Below, in pieces: positions 7,051-12,006 of a stretch of 12,006 bases of DNA. Position numbers and translations under genes: made by a program. How positions within the stretch are numbered: the stretch's first letter is position 1; every line of letters starts with the position of its first letter. The stretch spans positions 1 through 12,006 of the forward strand of contig CAAGMM010000107.1 of the NCBI GenBank assembly GCA_900771045.1, read 5' to 3'. The notes under the pieces are model-generated. The model had not been told where the DNA came from and made no database searches. It saw only the letters and a program-made list of their open reading frames with translations. This stretch comes from Bacteroidales bacterium. Its GTDB lineage: Bacteria > Bacteroidota > Bacteroidia > Bacteroidales > F082.

Positions 7051-7509
7051 TTAAGCGTTTTCCAATTCGTTCAACAACTCCTGCAGATAGGCTTTGAGCT
7101 CTTCCTTGCTGTCTGCGTTCTTCAGCATGTCGCGGAGCTTCTTGTTCTGTTCCAACTGTTTCTTCATCTTGGCGGCGTTATCCATGTTGGATTTGAGGCC
7201 CGAAAGGAACTCACTGTTGGCGACGAGGTTGCCTTTGCCGCCGTCAGCCTCGAAGTCCTTGATTTCCCTGAACTGAAGGGTCTCTGTCACCGTGCCGCCT
7301 TCCTCGTCGGTGAAGCCTACTTCGACATTCGGCTTGAAGTGCGAGAAGACGTCGGATATGTTACGCGCGTCCTCGAACAGCTCGGGGTCTTCAGCCGACG
7401 CATCCGTCGTGTACTGGTCTATCATCAGGGTCTTGTTTGTGTCCAAAGCACTGACATTGGCACTCGATTCCTCGTCCGTCGCCTTGGAAATGAAGTTTTT
7501 CTCTAACAT
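7051..7509 (-). CDS. tssB: Type VI secretion sheath small subunit TssB
   Basis: A 152-residue small sheath subunit and partner of TssC. The family core is DVFSHFKPNVEVGF at 53-66 followed by ETLQFREIKDFEADG at 76-90, matching the TssB pattern of a beta strand and the REI.DF.P motif. The C-terminal third (about 105-150) is a predicted helix rich in Lys, Glu and Leu that would contribute the outer sheath layer. It is followed 12 bp later by tssC, the usual order, and preceded by tssH with a 45-bp AT-rich gap. The first 45 residues are acidic and low in structure. Confidence 0.93.
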   Translation of the reverse strand: MLEKNFISKATDEESSANVSALDTNKTLMIDQYTTDASAEDPELFEDARNISDVFSHFKPNVEVGFTDEEGGTVTETLQFREIKDFEADGGKGNLVANSEFLSGLKSNMDNAAKMKKQLEQNKKLRDMLKNADSKEELKAYLQELLNELENA

Positions 7510-7554
7510 TTTCTTCTTTTTTTATTGTTTATAACTAAAATTCATCCTTCATAA

Positions 7555-10038
7555 CTAAAGATTGTACTCCGTTATTGTACCGTTCACCTTGAACTTGATG
7601 CCCGTCTCGTCCTTAACGACCTCAACTTCGTCGCCGCTCCTGACTTTCCCGGCGATGATGAGTTTCGACAACGGACGACGCAGCTCTTTCCGGATAATCC
7701 CGATAATCGGGCGCGCGCCGAACTCCGGGCTGAACCCCATCATCGCGATGGCGCGTTTCGTCTCGTCGTTGATGGTGAGCTTTATCTTCTGCTCGTCGAG
7801 CGATTTCAGAAGAGCCTTCAGGTGTATCCCGAAAATCATCGTCACAGTGCTTTCAGTGATGGGCGAGAACGGCACAATCTCCGTCAGACGGCCGAGGAAT
7901 TCCGGACGGAAATACTCCTGCATGATGGTCAGAAGGTCGTTGTTCTTCGGTATGACGCCTTTTCCGAACTGCTCGACGATATATTTGCTCCCGATGTTGG
8001 AAGTAAACAAAATCAATGCGTTGGAAAAGTCGCCGACTCGCCCGAGGCGGTCATGCAGCTTGCCTTCGTCGAGGATTTGCAGGAAGAGGTCGAACACCGA
8101 CTTGTGGGCTTTCTCAATCTCATCGAAAAGCACGACGGAATACGGCTTCTGGCGGATTTTGTTGACGAGCAGGCCGCCTTCCTCATAACCGACGTATCCG
8201 GGAGGCGCACCGTAGAGGAGGGCCACCGAATGTTCTTCCTTGAACTCCGACATGTCGAAGCGGATAAGCGCCGACTCGTCCTGGAACAGAAATTCCGCGA
8301 GGGCCTTGGACAACTCCGTTTTTCCGGTTCCGGTCGGCCCGAGGAAGAAGAAGGAACCCATCGGCTGGCCTTTCTTGTTAAGCCCGGAACGCGACTCGTA
8401 TATCGAATCGAGGATGATCTTGACGGCGTGATCCTGCCCGACGACGCGGCGTTTCAATATCGACTCCGCATTGACGAGCTTCTCCCTCTCCTTCGACTGG
8501 ACTTTGCCCAACGGGATGCCGGTCTGCTTCGCGACGACGGCGAAGAGGTCGGAACTCTCGACTTTGGCGCGTTTCTCGGCCACGAGTGTCTTGAACTTCG
8601 CAATCACGCCTTCGAGGTAAGCGAAACGCTCTTCTTTCGTCGCTATCTTGGAGAAGTCGGTGTCATCGTCCAACTGTGCCACGAGGAGGACGCTCATCTT
8701 GTTGAACAGTTCGTAGTGAAGCCAGTTCAACTCGACCATAACCTGCGTGTCGGCCACATCCTGCGTGTCTTTGAGTGCCGCGACTTTCTTCTCCATCGCG
8801 GCTACGTCGGCGGCTGAGACGTCGTTCATAATGCTGACGAGCGCCATGGTGCGGTCGATGAGGTCGAAGACGGAGTCGGGCATTGCCTTTTCGGTCATAT
8901 ACCTCTTGGCGAGGCGGATCGCCTCACGTACTACTTCGTCATCGATGGCCAGCCCGTGATATTGTTCGAAAGAGTCTTTCGCACCTTTTATTATACGGAA
9001 GCACAGTTCGGCATCGGGTTCGTCAACGGTGATTTTCTCAAACTTTCGCACCATTTCCTTGTCGGTCTCGATGTTTTTGGTGAAGCCGTCGGTGGTGGCG
9101 GTGCAGATGACGGGGAGTTCGCCCCGGTTCAGCTCGCGTTTGAGGATGTCGTTGGTGCCGAAGTAGATGCTCTGTTTGTCCATCATTTTGTCGAGTCCCT
9201 CGATGAGGAGGATCGCGTTGCCGGCGGCCGAAAGTTCCGACAGGATTTTTTCGAATCTGTCCTCAACCTCCATTTTGTTGACGGCGCCGCCCGACAGGGA
9301 GGCGAGGTCGAGCTCATATACCACGCTGTCCTTCAGGAAGGAAGGCACCACGTCGGTCACGAGGCGGCGGACGAAGCCGTTGACGAGGGCCGTTTTACCG
9401 ACACCCGACTCGCCCACGACGAGGATATTCGACTTCGTTTTCCGCCCGAGGATGTCGAAGAAAGACGAAAGTTCCCTCTCAAAACCGACGACGGGGGCGA
9501 TTTTGCCGTTCGCGACAAGCTCGTTTTTGGAGACGCAGTATTTGGACAGGTTTTTGGACGCCTTCGCGGTTGGTCTTGCCGCTTGTGCGGAACCCTGTCC
9601 CGAAGCGCTCTGTACTCCGACGGTGTCGATAACTTCTGTGGGAGATATTGTCAGTGTCTTGAGCTGGTTGAGTGTGAAGCCGACGCCCGGTGTCGCGAGT
9701 GAGGCGAGGAGGCATTTGTAGTCGGCATTGTCGAGTCCCACTTTATGTGCGAACACTTCGGCCTGTTCAAATACCGCGGCGGATTCTTCCGACAAGTCGA
9801 GGTCGGAGGTTGCGCGTTGGGCTTTCGGAGCCATAGCCGTCTCGTTATCAGCCCATTCAAGCAGATAATAATAGTCTTTGTCGAGCTCTGTCTCAAAATA
9901 ATCGACAAGCCCTATGTCCTTGTGCAGCAAGGCTTTGAACAAGTGACACGGATAGACGGCGGCGCAGCAGGAGTCAACCGCGCTATTCGTCGCTATCTCG
10001 ACGAGTTCGTTAAAAAAATCACCATATTTCTTCTTCAT
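7555..10038 (-). CDS. tssH: AAA+ sheath disassembly ATPase TssH/ClpV
   Basis: An 827-residue Clp/Hsp100 protein with an N domain (1-150), NBD1 (about 180-400), a middle region (405-500) and NBD2 (510-827). In T6SS it extracts and recycles contracted sheath. Walker A1 is GESGVGKT at 209-216. NBD2 is canonical: Walker A GPTGTGKT at 567-574, pore loop APPGYVGYEEGG at 611-622, Walker B VLFDE at 636-640, sensor-2 GAR at 774-776. NBD1 is degenerate: Walker B reads LLIEGLD (277-283) instead of hhhhDE, and the usual AGxxYRGxFE pore-loop segment reads SGGAVNKMEVEDRF (249-262), lacking the aromatic. It is the first gene of the minus-strand cluster, 45 bp before tssB, with a -7 box 27 bases upstream of its start. 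Housekeeping ClpB is the alternative, but context and degeneracy favour TssH. Confidence 0.93.
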   Translation of the reverse strand: MKKKYGDFFNELVEIATNSAVDSCCAAVYPCHLFKALLHKDIGLVDYFETELDKDYYYLLEWADNETAMAPKAQRATSDLDLSEESAAVFEQAEVFAHKVGLDNADYKCLLASLATPGVGFTLNQLKTLTISPTEVIDTVGVQSASGQGSAQAARPTAKASKNLSKYCVSKNELVANGKIAPVVGFERELSSFFDILGRKTKSNILVVGESGVGKTALVNGFVRRLVTDVVPSFLKDSVVYELDLASLSGGAVNKMEVEDRFEKILSELSAAGNAILLIEGLDKMMDKQSIYFGTNDILKRELNRGELPVICTATTDGFTKNIETDKEMVRKFEKITVDEPDAELCFRIIKGAKDSFEQYHGLAIDDEVVREAIRLAKRYMTEKAMPDSVFDLIDRTMALVSIMNDVSAADVAAMEKKVAALKDTQDVADTQVMVELNWLHYELFNKMSVLLVAQLDDDTDFSKIATKEERFAYLEGVIAKFKTLVAEKRAKVESSDLFAVVAKQTGIPLGKVQSKEREKLVNAESILKRRVVGQDHAVKIILDSIYESRSGLNKKGQPMGSFFFLGPTGTGKTELSKALAEFLFQDESALIRFDMSEFKEEHSVALLYGAPPGYVGYEEGGLLVNKIRQKPYSVVLFDEIEKAHKSVFDLFLQILDEGKLHDRLGRVGDFSNALILFTSNIGSKYIVEQFGKGVIPKNNDLLTIMQEYFRPEFLGRLTEIVPFSPITESTVTMIFGIHLKALLKSLDEQKIKLTINDETKRAIAMMGFSPEFGARPIIGIIRKELRRPLSKLIIAGKVRSGDEVEVVKDETGIKFKVNGTITEYNL

Positions 10039-10064
10039 AATAAGAGAAATTACTAATTAACTGA

Positions 10065-10072
10065 CAAAGATA
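10065..10072 (-). promoter_or_regulatory. Bacteroidetes -7 promoter box for the T6SS cluster
   Basis: The minus strand reads TATCTTTG, a full match to TAnnTTTG, ending 27 bases before the tssH ATG. The expected transcript start is near 10058. No clear TTG element is seen about 20 bases further upstream, where the sequence is a T/A-rich run. Confidence 0.5.
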
Positions 10073-10171
10073 CAATATTTTTTTTAATGTTCCTACTATT
10101 ATTTTATTTTTTTTCATCGAATTCTGTAAAAATTTAACGATTAGACTATTTGACAGTTTGACACCTGATTT

Positions 10172-10198
10172 CTAAACCCTAAACCCTAAACCCTAAAC
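10172..10198. repeat. CTAAACC heptamer tandem repeat
   Basis: Three exact CTAAACC units plus a fourth of six bases. The unit equals the plant-type telomere heptamer on one strand, but here it is a 27-bp bacterial intergenic microsatellite. Confidence 0.9.
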
Positions 10199-10215
10199 TT
10201 ACGTGAATATCGTAA
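10199..10215. repeat. TTACGTGAATATCGTAA element, copy 1
   Basis: Inverted arms TTACG and CGTAA around a 7-base centre. An identical 17-base copy lies at 11423-11439, and variants sit at 10258-10269 and 11478-11492. Confidence 0.75.
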
Positions 10216-10277
10216 GCATCCCATTGCTCACGGCTCAAAGCTCACGGCTCAAAAAAAACGTGAATATCGAAAATATT

Positions 10278-10305
10278 CTAACTTCTAACTTCTATCTTCT
10301 AACTT
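10278..10305. repeat. CTAACTT heptamer tandem repeat
   Basis: Four 7-bp units, the third altered to CTATCTT. It sits immediately upstream of the -7 box of the asparaginase gene, in the place where a -33 element would be expected. Confidence 0.85.
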
Positions 10306-10312
10306 CTTTTTG

Positions 10313-10320
10313 TAAATTTG
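10313..10320 (+). promoter_or_regulatory. Bacteroidetes -7 promoter box for asparaginase gene
   Basis: TAAATTTG is a full match to TAnnTTTG, ending 17 bases before the ATG at 10338. This predicts a short leader of about 10 bases. No TTG is found about 20 bases upstream because the CTAACTT repeat occupies that place. Confidence 0.55.
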
Positions 10321-10337
10321 CCGAATATTTTTAATGT

Positions 10338-11363
10338 ATGAAAACGTCAATCTTAATCTTATACACCGGCGGCACCATAGGAATGATGCGCGATGTCGAA
10401 ACGGGCAGCCTCGTGCCTTTTAACTTCGACAACCTGTACGACCACCTCCCGGTGCTCAAAAACCTCGATTATGACATCGGTTTCTATTCTTTCGAGAATC
10501 TCATCGACTCGTCGAATATGACGCCTGAGTTCTGGATCGAACTCGCCGGCAAAATAAAGGAAAACTACGACAAATACGACGGCTTCGTAGTCCTTCACGG
10601 CTCCGATACTATGGCCTACAGCGCATCGGCGCTAAGCTTTATGCTCGAAAACCTCGCCAAACCGGTCGTCTTCACCGGTTCGCAACTCCCGATGGGTATG
10701 GTGAGAAGCGACGGGAGAGAGAATATTATCGCCTCTGTCGAAATAGCCGCCGCTAAAAACCAAAAAGGCGGCCCGATGGTCCCAGAAGTCTCTATTTTGT
10801 TTGAAAACCAACTTCTTAGAGGAAACCGCTCGACAAAACACAACGCCGAGCATTTCAACGCGTTCGTCTCCGGCAACTACCCGAACCTCGCTGATGTCGG
10901 CGTCAAAATAAAGTATAACGCCGAATATATCGCGCATGAACCGGCAAAAGAACTTGTCGTCCACACGAAGATGGATGCCAACGTCGGCATACTCAAGCTG
11001 TTCCCCGGCATAACGTTTAATATGATTCACAATACCTTGAGGACGCCGGAGATGAAGGGCTTGATACTCGAGACTTACGGCTCCGGTAACGCGCCTACCA
11101 CAGAATGGTTCATCAACGAACTTAAAGCGGCCATCGACAACGGACTCATTATATATAACGTGACCCAGTGCAAGTCGGGCTCGGTGGAGATGGGAAGGTA
11201 TGAAACAAGCCTCAACCTCGATAAAATAGGCGTGGTGAGCGGCCACGACATCACCACGGAGTCGGCACTCGCGAAAATGATGTACCTCCTCGGCGGAGGC
11301 TACTCGCGCGAAGAAGTCTGCTCGTGGCTCCAAATGCCGCTCAGAGGAGAAATGACGGTCTGA
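10338..11363 (+). CDS. ansA: Type I (cytoplasmic) L-asparaginase
   Basis: A 341-residue enzyme hydrolysing L-asparagine to aspartate and ammonia. The first catalytic motif is YTGGTIGM at 9-16 with nucleophile Thr13. The second is LHGSDTMAY at 86-94, with Asp90 retained and Ser89 where E. coli enzymes have Thr; this is a conservative change. The presumed catalytic Lys is K167 in RGNRSTK. Other family blocks are VFTGSQLPMG at 111-120, GLILETYGSGNAP at 241-253 and the VSGHDITTESALAKMMYLLG block at 300-319. There is no signal peptide, which fits the cytosolic type I enzyme rather than secreted type II. It is transcribed divergently from the T6SS cluster, has its own -7 box, and appears monocistronic. 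Similar-sequence glutamyl-tRNA(Gln) amidotransferase subunit GatD is a less likely alternative because it carries an extra N-terminal domain not present here. Confidence 0.95.
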   Translation: MKTSILILYTGGTIGMMRDVETGSLVPFNFDNLYDHLPVLKNLDYDIGFYSFENLIDSSNMTPEFWIELAGKIKENYDKYDGFVVLHGSDTMAYSASALSFMLENLAKPVVFTGSQLPMGMVRSDGRENIIASVEIAAAKNQKGGPMVPEVSILFENQLLRGNRSTKHNAEHFNAFVSGNYPNLADVGVKIKYNAEYIAHEPAKELVVHTKMDANVGILKLFPGITFNMIHNTLRTPEMKGLILETYGSGNAPTTEWFINELKAAIDNGLIIYNVTQCKSGSVEMGRYETSLNLDKIGVVSGHDITTESALAKMMYLLGGGYSREEVCSWLQMPLRGEMTV

Positions 11364-11422
11364 CGATTTGACTGATTGACAATTAGACTATTTTGACTTT
11401 AAGCATTAAACCTTAAACACAA

Positions 11423-11439
11423 TTACGTGAATATCGTAA
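11423..11439. repeat. TTACGTGAATATCGTAA element, copy 2
   Basis: Identical over 17 bases to the copy at 10199-10215, and in the same place within its repeat module. Confidence 0.75.
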
Positions 11440-11477
11440 TCAGCCCATCGCTCACTGCTCAAGGCTCACAGCCAAAA

Positions 11478-11492
11478 ACGTAAATATCGTAA
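11478..11492. repeat. ACGTAAATATCGTAA element, variant copy
   Basis: Differs from the 11423-11439 element at one base over the shared 15. Occupies the position matching 10258-10269 in module A. Confidence 0.65.
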
Positions 11493-11520
11493 GCCTTCTA
11501 TCTTCTAACTCCTAACTTTT

Positions 11521-11554
11521 TTTGTCCAACCTATCATTTTTTTCCTTAACTTTG
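11521..11554 (+). promoter_or_regulatory. Bacteroidetes-type promoter after asparaginase gene
   Basis: TTTG at 11521-11524 and TAACTTTG at 11547-11554, a full match to TAnnTTTG, are spaced by 22 bases, near the 19-21 usual for this promoter class. The predicted transcript start is near 11561. No convincing gene follows on this strand, so the product may be an RNA. Confidence 0.5.
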
Positions 11555-11749
11555 CCGAAAAATGGGTCTAAATGAAGAAAACAGGTTTACATAAAGGGGG
11601 AAATAAAGGCGTCCGCAGCCACAATTTTGCGGCAGGTACTCCCTGTATATTCTGTATCCCCCTCCAACTGCTTGATAATCAGTCAATTGGGGATTGTCAA
11701 TTGTGGAAGACGGAAACTTTGAACCGGGTGGCTTCCACGGTAATCGGTC

Positions 11750-11768
11750 AATTAAGAATTAAGAATTA
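11750..11768. repeat. AATTAAG heptamer tandem repeat
   Basis: Two exact AATTAAG units plus AATTA, again with a 7-bp period like the CTAAACC and CTAACTT arrays nearby. Confidence 0.7.
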
Positions 11769-11774
11769 TCAATT

Positions 11775-11797
11775 AGACCTCGGAGAGGTCTGATTTT
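11775..11797 (+). terminator. Hairpin terminator candidate
   Basis: A 7-bp perfect stem AGACCTC (11775-11781) / GAGGTCT (11785-11791) with a 3-base loop, followed by GATTTT. The T run is short, so termination may be weak. It could end the transcript starting near 11561. Confidence 0.45.
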
Positions 11798-11802
11798 AGT
11801 AA

Positions 11803-11830
11803 CCCCGCATAAGCGAAGCGCAATGTGGGG
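11803..11830. repeat. CCCCGCAT...ATGTGGGG palindromic element
   Basis: An 8-bp stem with one G-T wobble around a 12-base loop that itself holds AGCGAAGCGC. Its shape is like a REP-type extragenic palindrome. The flanks do not show a transposase. Confidence 0.45.
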
Positions 11831-12006
11831 AGTGTGTGAAGAAAAAAAAGTTAAGTCAAATATAATGTGCGATTATTAAAATTTCAACGCTATAGTTTTA
11901 TTTAAGACTGATTTTTCGCCAATACTGGTAGCAGCGGCCTCGACGGAACAGCAAGACAGGTTTCCTCAAACAGGACTGCGACCGCTTTTTCCAGCAGACG
12001 GCGGGC
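11831..12006. other. Unassigned right-edge sequence
   Basis: The first 70 bases are AT-rich, including an A8 run near 11846, and hold nothing I can name. From about 11905 to the edge the sequence becomes GC-richer and could be the end of a gene entering from the right. A minus-strand frame is open from the edge for 34 codons to a TAA at 11904-11902, but other frames are also open over much of it and the peptide matches nothing I recognise. Confidence 0.4.

Larger units (their letters stand above)
10141..10310. repeat. Composite short-repeat module A (upstream of asparaginase gene)
   Basis: A non-coding spacer packed with short tandem and direct repeats in a fixed order. It has GAC runs (GACTATTTGACAGTTTGAC), heptamer CTAAACC units (10172-10198), a TTACGTGAATATCGTAA near-palindrome (10199-10215), two copies of GCTCACGGCTCA at 10226-10237 and 10240-10251, a second ACGTGAATATCG (10258-10269), and CTAACTT heptamers (10278-10305). 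The same order recurs downstream of the asparaginase gene at 11364-11520. Confidence 0.8.
11364..11520. repeat. Composite short-repeat module B (downstream of asparaginase gene)
   Basis: This repeats the order of module A in diverged form: GAC runs (TTTGACTGATTGAC and on to 11397), ATTAAACCTTAAACA (11405-11419), TTACGTGAATATCGTAA (11423-11439), GCTCACTGCTCA and GGCTCACAGCC units (11450-11473), ACGTAAATATCGTAA (11478-11492), then CTATCTTCTAACTCCTAACTT (11498-11518). No gene is seen in it. The exact 17-base core shared by the modules is 1224 bases apart. Confidence 0.75.
11561..11797 (+). ncRNA. Possible structured RNA, no known family recognised
   Basis: The stretch after the promoter has several nested inverted repeats: AGGGGG (11595-11600) with CCCCCT (11658-11663), enclosing CCGCA/TGCGG (11613-11617 with 11628-11632) and CAGG/CCTG (11633-11636 with 11642-11645). 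A separate hairpin pairs GTGGAAG (11703-11709) with CTTCCAC (11732-11738). It ends in an AGACCTC/GAGGTCT hairpin followed by GATTTT. A 73-codon open frame from the ATG at 11572 covers it, but the peptide has no recognisable features. I could not match it to 6S, tmRNA or a riboswitch by eye. It may equally be degenerate intergenic repeat sequence. Confidence 0.3.

Noticed and set aside
7822..8817. Long plus-strand open frame (331 codons) opposite tssH
   Set aside because: It is fully antisense to a well-supported AAA+ gene and its peptide shows no family features; GC-rich coding DNA often leaves such open antisense frames.
10172..10198. Telomere of a linear replicon
   Set aside because: Only about four CTAAACC units, internal to the sequence, with genes on both sides; similar heptamer arrays of other sequence lie nearby.
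10226..10251. CRISPR-like direct repeat
   Set aside because: Two 12-base copies separated by 2 bases cannot be repeat-spacer units, and no cas gene is visible.
11572..11793. Plus-strand 73-codon gene
   Set aside because: It runs through tandem repeats (AATTAAG) and inverted repeats, ends inside the terminator hairpin, and its peptide has no recognisable feature. An RNA or non-coding repeat is more likely.
11902..12006. C-terminus of a minus-strand gene entering from the right
   Set aside because: The frame is open for 34 codons but is too short to judge, and other frames are also open; I could not match it to a family.

Overview
The window looks like a chromosomal segment of a Bacteroidetes (probably Bacteroidales) genome. 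Three things support this: the divergent type VI secretion proteins (TssB/TssC, short Hcp tube proteins, a DUF4280-type PAAR-like tip protein) resemble the Bacteroidetes-specific T6SS subtype; start regions lack clear Shine-Dalgarno sequences and are AT-rich; and matches to the Bacteroidetes -7 promoter box TAnnTTTG lie just upstream of the divergent transcription units. No rRNA or tRNA gene or recognisable transposase is present, so assignment below class rests on protein resemblance only.

Positions about 10060 down to 1 are one long minus-strand cluster. In transcription order it holds tssH (ClpV-like AAA+ ATPase), tssB and tssC (contractile sheath), hcp (tube), a second and larger Hcp-like protein with an inserted domain, vgrG (spike), a DUF4280 PAAR-like tip, a small ubiquitin-like protein, an E2 ubiquitin-conjugating-enzyme-like protein with a canonical HPN motif and active-site Cys, and a secreted Cys-rich protein that runs off the left edge. 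A perfect 10-bp hairpin followed by a T run separates hcp from the spike/UBL/E2 part and probably acts as a partial terminator. The baseplate and membrane genes (tssE, F, G, K and the Bacteroidetes-specific subunits) are not in the window. No E1-like or JAB deubiquitinase gene is visible either; the cluster continues to the left.

The most unusual content is the UBL-E2 pair. It sits in the slot directly after vgrG-PAAR, where T6SS clusters usually carry effector, adaptor or immunity genes. The UBL ends on a bare C-terminal Gly and shares the LSDYN block with eukaryotic ubiquitin. The E2 stop codon overlaps the start codon of the secreted protein (ATGA).

The right part is different. A divergent 299-bp spacer leads to a plus-strand type I L-asparaginase gene. 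Non-coding stretches on both sides of that gene carry the same ordered set of short repeats: GAC-rich runs, telomere-like CTAAACC units, an ACGTGAATATCGTAA palindrome, GCTCA units and CTAACTT heptamers. Each set ends in a TAnnTTTG promoter box. After the second set comes a possible structured RNA (about 11560-11800) followed by a GC-rich hairpin. Nothing after about 11830 could be assigned with confidence.
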